Below, piece by piece: positions 1 to 7,376 of a stretch of DNA of 64,000 nt. This stretch comes from Chromobacterium subtsugae (GTDB taxonomy: Bacteria > Pseudomonadota > Gammaproteobacteria > Burkholderiales > Chromobacteriaceae). Within the stretch, counting starts at the first letter, position 1. The number at the start of each line of letters is the position of its first letter. Where the stretch lies: the NCBI RefSeq assembly GCF_001676875.1, contig NZ_JYKA01000004.1, forward strand, positions 62,001 to 126,000. Direction: 5' to 3'. The position numbers and the translations under genes are program-made. The notes beneath the pieces are model-generated. The model ran no database searches and was not told the origin of the DNA. It was given only the letters and a program-made list of their open reading frames with translations.

Positions 1-181
1 AAAAAGGTTTCTGTACAATGACGGTCGCGCCTTCGGCCTCAGCCAGCGCAATGGTGCCATCGGTGCTACCTGAATCGACAACAACGATGTCATCACAAAC
101 CGCTCTCAACGACCGCAGGCAATCGACAATATTGTGCGCTTCATTAAGCGTTATCACCAAACCACTGATAGCCATCCGCAT
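1..181 (-). CDS. Family 2 glycosyltransferase, 5' part only (WaaE/KdtX-like)
   Basis: The gene starts just downstream of msbA on the same strand and runs off the left edge, so only about 60 N-terminal residues are visible. They read as a GT-A fold family 2 glycosyltransferase: an ITLNEAHNI strand near the start and the nucleotide-sugar motif VVVDSGSTDGT. This pair is typical of the WaaE/KdtX group that adds a sugar to the LPS inner core. Two in-frame ATGs exist (181 and 175) and neither has a strong Shine-Dalgarno. Being about 10 bp past the msbA stop, it is probably co-transcribed with msbA. The exact acceptor cannot be judged from this fragment. Confidence 0.8.
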   Translation of the reverse strand, partial: MRMAISGLVITLNEAHNIVDCLRSLRAVCDDIVVVDSGSTDGTIALAEAEGATVIVQKPF

Positions 182-190
182 TCTTTCATC

Positions 191-1939
191 TCAGCTGCCA
201 AATTGCAGCAGATATAGCTTTGAATAAATTCCCTGTTTGTCCAGCAGGTCCTGGTGTTTGCCGATCTCGGCGATCTCGCCCTGGTGCATCACTACGATGC
301 GGTCGGCACTTTCTATCGTGGACAGACGGTGAGCAATGACGATCGTCGTCCGGTTTTTCATCAGATTATCCAGCGCCGACTGCACCAGCCGCTCCGACGC
401 GGTATCCAACGCGCTGGTTGCCTCATCCAGAATCAGAATTGGCGCATCCTTCAGAATGGCCCGCGCGATCGCCAGCCGTTGTCGCTGGCCGCCGGACAGG
501 CGAGTGCCGTTTTCGCCGATCAGGGTATCAAGCCCCTGCGGCATCGCCTCGATGAAGTCCAGCGCGTTGGCTGCGCGCGCCGCTTCGCGGATCCCGTCGC
601 GCGTGACATCGCCCAAACGCCCGTAAGCGATGTTCGCGGCGACGGTGTCGTTGAACAACACCACATCCTGGCTGACCAGGGCGATCTGCTCGCGCAGGCT
701 GACTAGGCTGATCTGCGTCAGCGGCACATCGTCCAGCAGTATCTGGCCGGCAGTCGGCTCGTAGAAGCGGGGAATCAGGCTGGCCAACGTGGTTTTCCCA
801 CCTCCGCTGGAGCCAACCAGCGCGATGGTTTCGCCAGCGCGGATGTCTAGGTTGATATCACGCAATGCCGGTCGCTCCGCGCCTGGATACTGGAATGACA
901 GCTGCTTGAACCGGAAATTTCCTTTGGTCGAACCCAAACGGATCCGGCCCTCATCCGGCTCCGCACGCTCGTCCAGGAATTTGAACACGCTTTCCGCGGC
1001 GGCTAACCCCTTCTGCACCGTCTGACTAATGCTGGTGATGCGCTTGATCGGCGCGAACAGCATCAGCATCGCGGTCAGGAAGGACATGAAATCGCCGGCG
1101 GAAAAACTGCCATGCTGCGCCAGCGTGCCAGCGAAATACAGGATCACCGCCAGCGCGCAGGCGATGATCAGCTGGGTGACGCCGGTGCTGGCAGCGCTGG
1201 TAGCCCGCTCCTTGACCATATTGTGGCGGATAGACTCCGCCGAGCGGCTGAAGCGCTCGCTCTCGTAGTCCTGGCCGCCGTAAACCTTGACCACGCGCTG
1301 GCAGTCTATGCTCTCGCCCAGAATCTGGGTCATTTCGGCCATATCCTGCTGGTTTTTGCGCGACAGACCGCGCAGGCGCTTGCTGACGTAGCGGACACAC
1401 CAAGCCACGATCGGCATCACCGCCAGGCAGATCAGCGTGAGGCGCCAGTCGGTTATCAGCAGCAAGGCCAGCAGGCCAATCACCGTGATGCCGTCTTTGA
1501 TCACCACGGTGATCACATTGAAACCGGCCTCGCTGATCTGCGTCACGTCGAACACCACCCGCGAGACGATGCTGCCCGACTGGTTGTTGTCGTAGTAATT
1601 GACCGGCAGCCGCACCATGCGGGCGAACATTTCCTGCCTCAGCGTCTGCACCAGATGGCCGGACAGCCAGCTGGAAGTATATTCGTTGATGTAGCTGGTC
1701 AGGCCGCGCAGCATGAACAGGCCGACGATGGCCAGCGGCGTCCAGACGATGGCGTGTGGATCGCGGTTGACGAAGCCGCCGTCGATCAGCGGCTTCATCA
1801 GCCGGGCGAACATCGGCTCGGTAGCCGCCGCGATGGTCATGGTCAGCATCGACAGGATGAAGACCTTCCAGTAGGGCCGCAGGTACAGCATCACCCGCTT
1901 GTAGAGCGCGAAACTGGTTTTGTTATCTAAGAATGACAT
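191..1939 (-). CDS. msbA: Lipid A/LPS flippase, ABC transporter MsbA
   Basis: Homodimeric inner-membrane ABC exporter that flips lipid A-core from the cytoplasmic to the periplasmic leaflet. At 582 residues it has the usual MsbA length. Residues 1-320 form the six-helix transmembrane domain. The ATPase follows, with Walker A GSSGGGKTT (376-384), signature LSGGQ (481-485), Walker B ILILDE (501-506) and the H-loop histidine at 537. The QDVVLFNDTV segment after the Q-loop is typical of MsbA. It lies between a heptosyltransferase and a partial LPS-core glycosyltransferase, which fits the role. A generic lipid exporter is possible but less likely. Confidence 0.95.
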   Translation of the reverse strand: MSFLDNKTSFALYKRVMLYLRPYWKVFILSMLTMTIAAATEPMFARLMKPLIDGGFVNRDPHAIVWTPLAIVGLFMLRGLTSYINEYTSSWLSGHLVQTLRQEMFARMVRLPVNYYDNNQSGSIVSRVVFDVTQISEAGFNVITVVIKDGITVIGLLALLLITDWRLTLICLAVMPIVAWCVRYVSKRLRGLSRKNQQDMAEMTQILGESIDCQRVVKVYGGQDYESERFSRSAESIRHNMVKERATSAASTGVTQLIIACALAVILYFAGTLAQHGSFSAGDFMSFLTAMLMLFAPIKRITSISQTVQKGLAAAESVFKFLDERAEPDEGRIRLGSTKGNFRFKQLSFQYPGAERPALRDINLDIRAGETIALVGSSGGGKTTLASLIPRFYEPTAGQILLDDVPLTQISLVSLREQIALVSQDVVLFNDTVAANIAYGRLGDVTRDGIREAARAANALDFIEAMPQGLDTLIGENGTRLSGGQRQRLAIARAILKDAPILILDEATSALDTASERLVQSALDNLMKNRTTIVIAHRLSTIESADRIVVMHQGEIAEIGKHQDLLDKQGIYSKLYLLQFGS

Positions 1940-2067
1940 GGACGAATTCTATCGAAACTGCAGGTTGTGATTCCAATCGCCAATCCGGCTCGCTCGCTGA
2001 TCTGATGGCATATCGCCGCAGCGTAACAACCGGAGTTCAGGCAAACATGTGCCGGCAGGTTTTTTTG

Positions 2068-3168
2068 TTAGCAAGCGTGACTCGGGCGGGTTTCGGCCAA
2101 CAGCGACTCGACCTCGGCCAGCACCTGGGCCACCGCGATCCGCTCGATGCATTCGCTGCGCTCGCCGCCGCCACAACCGGCCAGATTGCAGGGTCGACAG
2201 GGCAGGTCCAGCGAAACCTGGCGATGCGGCACCCGCCATGGGCCCCACACTTTGTCCCGCGATGGGCCAAACAAGACCACCACCGGCGTTTGCACCGCCG
2301 CGGCAAGGTGCATGGGCAGGGAGTCGACGCCGATGAACAATCGCGCCTGCGCGATCAGCGCCGCCAATTGCTTCAACGACAGCTGTCCGCTCAAATCCAC
2401 CACCGGCCGCCGCACCCCTGCCCGAACCTCGCGGATCATGGCGTTTTCCTCCGCCGACGGCGCGCCGCTCAACACGACCTGCCACTCTTGCTCATGCAAA
2501 GCGTTGATCAGGCCGGCCACCTTGTCCGCCGGCCAGCATTTGTAGAACCAGCGCGACCCCGGGTGAACCAGGATGAAACGGCCCGCCGCGACGCCATTGG
2601 CTTGCAGCAAGGCGCTCACGCTTTGCTCGGCTTCGGCGCCGGGCACCACCGAAAGGGCGGTTTCCGCTTCCTTGGGATAAATTCCCAGCCGTCGCAGCGC
2701 GTCGAGATGCCATTCGACGATATGGCGCTTGTTACCCAGCACCAGACCATGGCGGTGGGTGAAAGTTTTCCGGAAAAAGCGCCCGCGATCGGGGACGTCC
2801 GGCACCACCGACCAGCGCGGCTTCAGCAGCCTCACCAACGAGGTAGCGCGATTATTGTCGTTGAGCACCACGATCAACTGGTAGCCCCGCGCCTTCAGGC
2901 TCGAATACAGCGCCAGCTCATGGCGCAGCCGCGCCCAGGCGCCCAGCTTCTTCCAGCCGCGGTCTATGGTGAAGACATTGGAGATGGCCGGGTGCAGGGT
3001 CAGCATTTCCCGGGTTTCATGGTAGACCAGCGCGTCAATCTCGATGTGAGGCGCATGGTTTTTCAGCACGGTGAACACCGGCGAGGTCAGCAGCACGTCG
3101 CCGTGGTGCATCAACCTGATCACCAGCGCCCGCCTGACCTGGGATAGATCGATCGCGTCTTTTAGCAT
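2068..3168 (-). CDS. Family 9 LPS heptosyltransferase (WaaQ-like)
   Basis: Probably transfers heptose from an ADP-heptose donor to the LPS inner core. The N-terminus has the family 9 signature (ALVIRLMHHGDVLLTSPV, residues 14-31). The C-terminal half has HPGSRW, the GVDSLPMHLAAA donor-site motif, and a Cys-rich stretch (CRPCNLAGCGGG) common in the WaaQ/heptosyltransferase III group. At 366 residues it is a normal family 9 size. The ATG sits directly after the T-tract of the ptsI terminator and has no visible Shine-Dalgarno. Either translation is weak or the promoter lies inside ptsI. The exact heptose position (II, III or IV) is not decidable here. Confidence 0.88.
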   Translation of the reverse strand: MLKDAIDLSQVRRALVIRLMHHGDVLLTSPVFTVLKNHAPHIEIDALVYHETREMLTLHPAISNVFTIDRGWKKLGAWARLRHELALYSSLKARGYQLIVVLNDNNRATSLVRLLKPRWSVVPDVPDRGRFFRKTFTHRHGLVLGNKRHIVEWHLDALRRLGIYPKEAETALSVVPGAEAEQSVSALLQANGVAAGRFILVHPGSRWFYKCWPADKVAGLINALHEQEWQVVLSGAPSAEENAMIREVRAGVRRPVVDLSGQLSLKQLAALIAQARLFIGVDSLPMHLAAAVQTPVVVLFGPSRDKVWGPWRVPHRQVSLDLPCRPCNLAGCGGGERSECIERIAVAQVLAEVESLLAETRPSHAC

Positions 3169-3170
3169 AA

Positions 3171-3195
3171 ATAAAAACCGGGCTTAATCGCCCGG
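3171..3195 (-). terminator. Rho-independent terminator overlapping the ptsI stop codon
   Basis: On the minus strand a CCGGGC/GCCCGG stem (3190-3195 and 3178-3183) with a 6-nt loop containing the ptsI TAA is followed by TTTTTATTT. It ends the cysG-pts transcription unit. The ATG of the heptosyltransferase follows the T-tract directly. Confidence 0.8.
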
Positions 3196-4923
3196 CTCTG
3201 CATTCAGCAGTTGCAGTAGATCGGCTATTTTATCAGGGTCTTCCGATCTGAGCATGCGCGTCGTGATCGAGGCGATCTCGTCCAGGTGGGTGGTCAGCAC
3301 CTGTTGCTTCACCGACAGCAGATTGGCCGGATGCATCGAGAACTTGCGCAAGCCCATCCCCAGCAGCAGGCGGGTGAGCTTGGCGTCGCCGGCCATCTCG
3401 CCGCACACCGACACCGGCACATTGGCCTTGATGCCGCACTTGATGGTGTGCAGGATCAGCTTCAGCACCGCCGGGTGGATCGGGTCGTACAGGTGGCTGA
3501 CGGTGTCGTCGTTGCGGTCTATCGCCAGCGTGTACTGGATCAGGTCGTTGGTGCCCACCGACAGGAAGTCGACCAGCTTGGTGAAGCTGCCGGCCACCAG
3601 CGCCGCCGACGGGATTTCTATCATCGCGCCCACTTCGATGTCTTCGGCGTAGCCTATGCCCTCGTCGCGCAGCTCCGACTTCGCGTATTCGAACTGCGCC
3701 AGCGCCTGCCGCAATTCCGGCAGCGAATTCACCATCGGGAACAGCACGCGTATCCGGCCATAGGCCGAGGCGCGCAGCAGCGCGCGCAGCTGGGCGCGGA
3801 ACATCAAGGGCTCCGCCAGGCACAGCCGGATGCCGGTCAGGCCGAGCGCCGGGTTGTCGGCCTGGTCGTGGCCCAGCCATTTCGGGCTCTTGTCAGCGCC
3901 CAAGTCCATGGTGCGGATGGTCACCGGCATGCCCTTCAGCGCCACCGCCACGTGGCGGTAGGCCTCGAACTGCTCGTCCTCGGTCGGCAGCGTGTCGCGA
4001 CCCAGAAACAGGAACTCGCTGCGGAACAACCCCACCCCCACCGCGCCGGATTCGCGCACGTCATCGACGTCCTGCGGCCGCTCGATATTGGCCAACAGCT
4101 CGATCACCGAGCCGTCGCGAGTGACCGCGCTGGACTTGCGGATCGACGACAGCTTGCGCCGCGCGCCGCGCCAGGCCCGCTGCCGGCGCCGGTATTCGTT
4201 CAGCACCAGCGTGTCCGGATTGATGATCACCACGCCCTGCAGGCCGTCGACGATGATCATCTCGTCCTCGCGGATCAGCTCGCGGCCGTGGTGCAGCGCG
4301 ATCACCGACGGCAGATCCAGGCTGCGGCCCAGGATGGCGGTGTGCGAGGTGGCGCCGCCGACGTCGGTGATGAAGGCGGCGAAGTTGGAATCCTTGAAAT
4401 ACACCATGTCGGCCGGCGACAGGTCGTGCGCCACCAGGATGTGGTCGTCGACCAGGTCTTCCTGCGCCGGCAATTGCGGCGCGTCGCCGTCCAGGTTCTT
4501 GAAAATGCGCTCGACCACCTGCAGCACGTCGTTCTTGCGCTCGCGCAGGTAGTCTTCCTCGATGGCGTCGAATTGCTCGATCAGGTGGTCGCACTGCAGC
4601 TTCAGCGCCCATTCGGCGTTGCAGTGCTGCTTTTCGATGATTTCGCGCGGCTCGCGCGAGATGGTGACGTCGCCCAGCAGCATGATGTGCAGCGACAGAA
4701 AAGCGCCGAGCTCCGCCGGCGCGTTTTCCGGGATGCTGCCCCACAGCATCTCCAGCTCCTTGCGCGTGGCGCGCACGGCTTCGTCGAAACGCGCCTTTTC
4801 CGCCGGAATCTCGCCCTCTTCCAGCAAATAGTGCGCAACATCGTCCATGCTGCGCGAAATCAGATGGGCCCGGCCGATGGCGATGCCGCCGCCGATGGCC
4901 ACCCCGTGCAGGATGATGCTCAT
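3184..4923 (-). CDS. ptsI: PTS enzyme I (phosphoenolpyruvate-protein phosphotransferase)
   Basis: Soluble kinase that takes phosphate from PEP onto a histidine and passes it to HPr. The 579-residue protein has the full layout. An HPr-binding helical region comes first. The swivelling His domain follows, with active His194 in GGATSHTAI. The C-terminal PEP-binding barrel has motifs such as RTMDLGADK and FLSVGTNDL, and the catalytic Cys507 in VSVCGEMA. A purine-rich GGGAGGGGAC sequence precedes the ATG. It is the last gene of EIIA-ptsH-ptsI. No sugar-specific EIIB/C/D genes are nearby, as expected of a regulatory PTS. Confidence 0.96.
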   Translation of the reverse strand: MSIILHGVAIGGGIAIGRAHLISRSMDDVAHYLLEEGEIPAEKARFDEAVRATRKELEMLWGSIPENAPAELGAFLSLHIMLLGDVTISREPREIIEKQHCNAEWALKLQCDHLIEQFDAIEEDYLRERKNDVLQVVERIFKNLDGDAPQLPAQEDLVDDHILVAHDLSPADMVYFKDSNFAAFITDVGGATSHTAILGRSLDLPSVIALHHGRELIREDEMIIVDGLQGVVIINPDTLVLNEYRRRQRAWRGARRKLSSIRKSSAVTRDGSVIELLANIERPQDVDDVRESGAVGVGLFRSEFLFLGRDTLPTEDEQFEAYRHVAVALKGMPVTIRTMDLGADKSPKWLGHDQADNPALGLTGIRLCLAEPLMFRAQLRALLRASAYGRIRVLFPMVNSLPELRQALAQFEYAKSELRDEGIGYAEDIEVGAMIEIPSAALVAGSFTKLVDFLSVGTNDLIQYTLAIDRNDDTVSHLYDPIHPAVLKLILHTIKCGIKANVPVSVCGEMAGDAKLTRLLLGMGLRKFSMHPANLLSVKQQVLTTHLDEIASITTRMLRSEDPDKIADLLQLLNAEPGD

Positions 4924-4973
4924 TGTCCCCTCCCCTGGCGGGCCGATGTTATTGTCGCTGTGCCCGCCCCATT

Positions 4974-5022
4974 CCCGCCGCCGACGGCGGCGGGCTCCCT
5001 GAACGGCCGGGGAAAGCCGGCC
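4974..5022. repeat. Two tandem stem-loops in the ptsH-ptsI gap
   Basis: The 116-bp gap holds a perfect 9-bp stem with a 3-nt loop (4974-4994, CCCGCCGCC / GGCGGCGGG) and a GGCCGG/CCGGCC stem (5005-5010, 5017-5022). There is no T-tract, so these are not simple terminators. They may stabilise the upstream mRNA or tune ptsI expression relative to ptsH. Confidence 0.6.
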
Positions 5023-5039
5023 ACCCGCTCAGCGCCGCG

Positions 5040-5309
5040 TCACTCCGCTTCGTCAAAGCGGTTGTTGATCAGCGCGATCAGCGCCTCCAGCGCCTGCTGC
5101 TCGTCCTCGCCGCTGATCTCCAATTCCACCTTCGCGCCCTTGGCCGCGGCCAGCATCATCACGCCCATGATGCTCTTGCCGTTGACGCGGCGGTTGTTGC
5201 GGGCGATGAAGATATCGCTCTTGTAACGGCTGGCCAGCTGGGTGAATTTGCTGGACGCGCGCGCGTGCAAGCCCAGCTTGTTGATGATTTCGACTTCAGA
5301 TCGCAGCAT
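5040..5309 (-). CDS. ptsH: PTS phosphocarrier protein HPr
   Basis: Small cytoplasmic phosphocarrier between enzyme I and EIIA proteins. At 89 residues it is the normal HPr size. The active-site histidine is exactly at position 15 (LGLHARASSKF). Ser46, the site used by HPr kinase in bacteria that have HprK, is also conserved (GKSIMGVMML). The start overlaps the end of the EIIA gene by 14 bp, implying translational coupling. Keeping both His15 and Ser46 suits the Neisseriales-type regulatory PTS. No hprK lies in this window. Confidence 0.96.
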   Translation of the reverse strand: MLRSEVEIINKLGLHARASSKFTQLASRYKSDIFIARNNRRVNGKSIMGVMMLAAAKGAKVELEISGEDEQQALEALIALINNRFDEAE

Positions 5310-5703
5310 TTCCTTCCCCCGGGATAATGTAAAGCACGCCTTCCAGCCCGCCGGTGATCGCCTTGCTGACGACGATCTCCAGCGGCTGGCTGCTGTAGCA
5401 CAGCGCTCGCACCAGCATCGGCAGACTGGCGCCGGCCACCGCCTCGACCCGGCCTGGGCGGATCAGCCTGCTGGCGATATTGGATGGCGTGCCGCCGTAC
5501 ATATCGGTCAGCACCATCACGCCGTCGCCCTGATCCAGCCCGTCCACCAGGCCCTGCGCTTCTGCCAGCTTGCGTTCCGGGTCTTCGGTCTTGTCCACCA
5601 CCATCACCGCCAGATTGTCCGGTTCCCGGCCCAGGATGTGCTTGGCGCAATCGGCCAGGCTACGCCCCAGGTCTCCATGTGCAATTATCAGAACACCTAC
5701 CAT
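5296..5703 (-). CDS. PTS EIIA component, mannose/fructose family
   Basis: Cytoplasmic EIIA of the mannose (ManX-type) superfamily, phosphorylated by HPr on His9 (LIIAHGDLG). The protein is 135 residues, a single EIIA domain without the EIIB half seen in E. coli ManX. The TDMYGGTPSNIA segment is characteristic of the fold. No cognate permease is nearby. Together with HPr and EI it forms the truncated PTS seen in many betaproteobacteria, thought to be regulatory rather than sugar-transporting. It overlaps ptsH by 14 bp. What its phosphorylation state controls cannot be read from the sequence. Confidence 0.92.
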   Translation of the reverse strand: MVGVLIIAHGDLGRSLADCAKHILGREPDNLAVMVVDKTEDPERKLAEAQGLVDGLDQGDGVMVLTDMYGGTPSNIASRLIRPGRVEAVAGASLPMLVRALCYSSQPLEIVVSKAITGGLEGVLYIIPGEGNAAI

Positions 5704-5802
5704 GCCTGAGTCTTCGAATTGGTGCGGCCCGGCGCCTGCCGGCCGCGTTATTTGAGCAAAGCTCGAACCGCGCGGGCCCGAATCCGCCCGCGCATCCGCA
5801 GA

Positions 5803-7215
5803 TCAATCTTCCTGAATTGTAACAGCTGAATTCTCGCTGCGGCGGTACCAGGCCAGCTTGTCCGCCAATTCCACCACTTCGCCGACGATGATCAGCGCCG
5901 GCGAGGCGATGCCGTGCGAGGCCATCAGACCAGGCAGCGTCGATAAAGTGCCGCACACCGTGCGCTGGCGCGCGGTGGTGGCCCACTCCACCGCCGCCGC
6001 CGGCGTCGCCGCCGCGCGGCCGTTGGCGATGAAGGCCTGGCATAGCTCGGCCGCCGTCGACACCCCCATGTACACCACCACCGTCTGCTGCGGCCGCGTC
6101 AACGCCGGCCAGTCCAGCGCGATGCTGCCGTCCTGCTTGTGGCCGGTGACGAAGGTGACCGACTGCGCGTAGTCGCGGTGGGTCAGCGGAATGCCCGCAT
6201 AGGCCGCCGCGCCGCTGGCCGAGGTGATGCCGGGCACCACCTCGAAGGCCACGCCGTTTTCCGCCAGCGTGGCGATTTCCTCGCCGCCGCGGCCGAAGGT
6301 GAACGGGTCGCCGCCTTTCAGCCGCAGCACCCGCTTGCCCTGCCGGGCCAGGTCCACCATCAGCTGGTTGATGTCGTCCTGCGGCAGCGCGTGGTTGGCG
6401 CGCGCCTTGCCGACATAGACGCGCTCGGCGTCACGCCGCACCAGCTGCAGCAGCTCCGGCGCCACCAGCTTGTCGTACAGCACCACGTCGGCCTGCTGCA
6501 TCAGCCGCAGCGCGCGGAAGGTCAGCAGGTCGGGATTGCCCGGCCCGGCGCCCACCAGGTAAACCGCGCCGACGGTTTCCGGCCCCGCGCCGGCCAGGCG
6601 CCGCTCCATTTCCGCCGCCGCCTGCTCCTCGTGTCCGTTCAGCACCGCGTCGGCCAGCGGCCCTTCCAGCGCGTCCTCCCAGAAACGGCGGCGCTGGTCC
6701 ACATCGGGAAAGCGCTGCTTGCTGCGCTCGCGAAAACCGGCGGCGAAGCGGGCCAGCCGGCCGTAAGCGCCGGGAATCAGGCTTTCCAGCCGCGCCCGCA
6801 TCATCCGCACCAGCACCGGCACGCCGCCGCCGCTGGCGATGGCTATCATCAGCGGCGAGCGGTCGACGATGGCCGGCGTGATGTAGCGCGAGGCCTCGGC
6901 GTCGTCCACCACGTTGACCAGCACTCCCAGCGCCTCGGCATCGCGCGCGACGCGGCGGTTCAGTTCGTCGTCCTCGCTGGCGGCGACGACCAGGCGCTGG
7001 CCGCGCAGCTGCTCCGCCGCGTAGGCGCCGGCCAGGTGGGTCAGCTCGCCGCGGCCGGCCATTTCGGCCAGCTCCGGCGCCAATGCCGGCGCCGCCACCT
7101 GCAGCCGCGCGCCGGCCGCCGCCAGCAGCCGCGCCTTGCGCAGGGCGGCCTCGCCGCCGCCCACCACCAGACAGGGCTGCTGTTGCAACTTGAGGAAAAT
7201 CGGGAAGAAATCCAT
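5803..7215 (-). CDS. cysG: Siroheme synthase CysG (trifunctional)
   Basis: Converts uroporphyrinogen III to siroheme, the cofactor of sulfite and nitrite reductases. Residues 1-150 are the NAD-dependent dehydrogenase/ferrochelatase (LVVGGGEAALRKA, catalytic Asp104 in NVVDDA). Ser128, phosphorylated in Salmonella CysG, is conserved in IASGGG. Residues 215-460 are the SAM-dependent uroporphyrinogen methyltransferase (VYLVGAGPGNPDLLT, LRLKGGDPFTFGRGGEE, GIPLTHRDYAQSV). At 470 residues it has the E. coli layout. It lies upstream of the EIIA-ptsH-ptsI genes on the same strand with a 99-bp gap that holds an 8-bp stem-loop (5770-5793) but no T-tract, so read-through is possible. Confidence 0.95.
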   Translation of the reverse strand: MDFFPIFLKLQQQPCLVVGGGEAALRKARLLAAAGARLQVAAPALAPELAEMAGRGELTHLAGAYAAEQLRGQRLVVAASEDDELNRRVARDAEALGVLVNVVDDAEASRYITPAIVDRSPLMIAIASGGGVPVLVRMMRARLESLIPGAYGRLARFAAGFRERSKQRFPDVDQRRRFWEDALEGPLADAVLNGHEEQAAAEMERRLAGAGPETVGAVYLVGAGPGNPDLLTFRALRLMQQADVVLYDKLVAPELLQLVRRDAERVYVGKARANHALPQDDINQLMVDLARQGKRVLRLKGGDPFTFGRGGEEIATLAENGVAFEVVPGITSASGAAAYAGIPLTHRDYAQSVTFVTGHKQDGSIALDWPALTRPQQTVVVYMGVSTAAELCQAFIANGRAAATPAAAVEWATTARQRTVCGTLSTLPGLMASHGIASPALIIVGEVVELADKLAWYRRSENSAVTIQED

Positions 7216-7376
7216 TCAGCACTCCGCGCCGCGCGGCCGTCCGGCGGCCGCGGCAGCCATTTCGCTTGCCAGGGCGGAACCCTCCGCCTTTTCGTCATCA
7301 AGCATACTGTATTTGTTGCATAAATACGACGCTTGGCCGCGGCGGCGCAGAGTCCTGGACGGAACACCGGCTGCTG

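Noticed and set aside
5770-5793. Stem-loop between cysG and the EIIA gene as a terminator
   Set aside because: The 8-bp GCGCGGGC/GCCCGCGC stem is real but has no T-tract; called only in passing.
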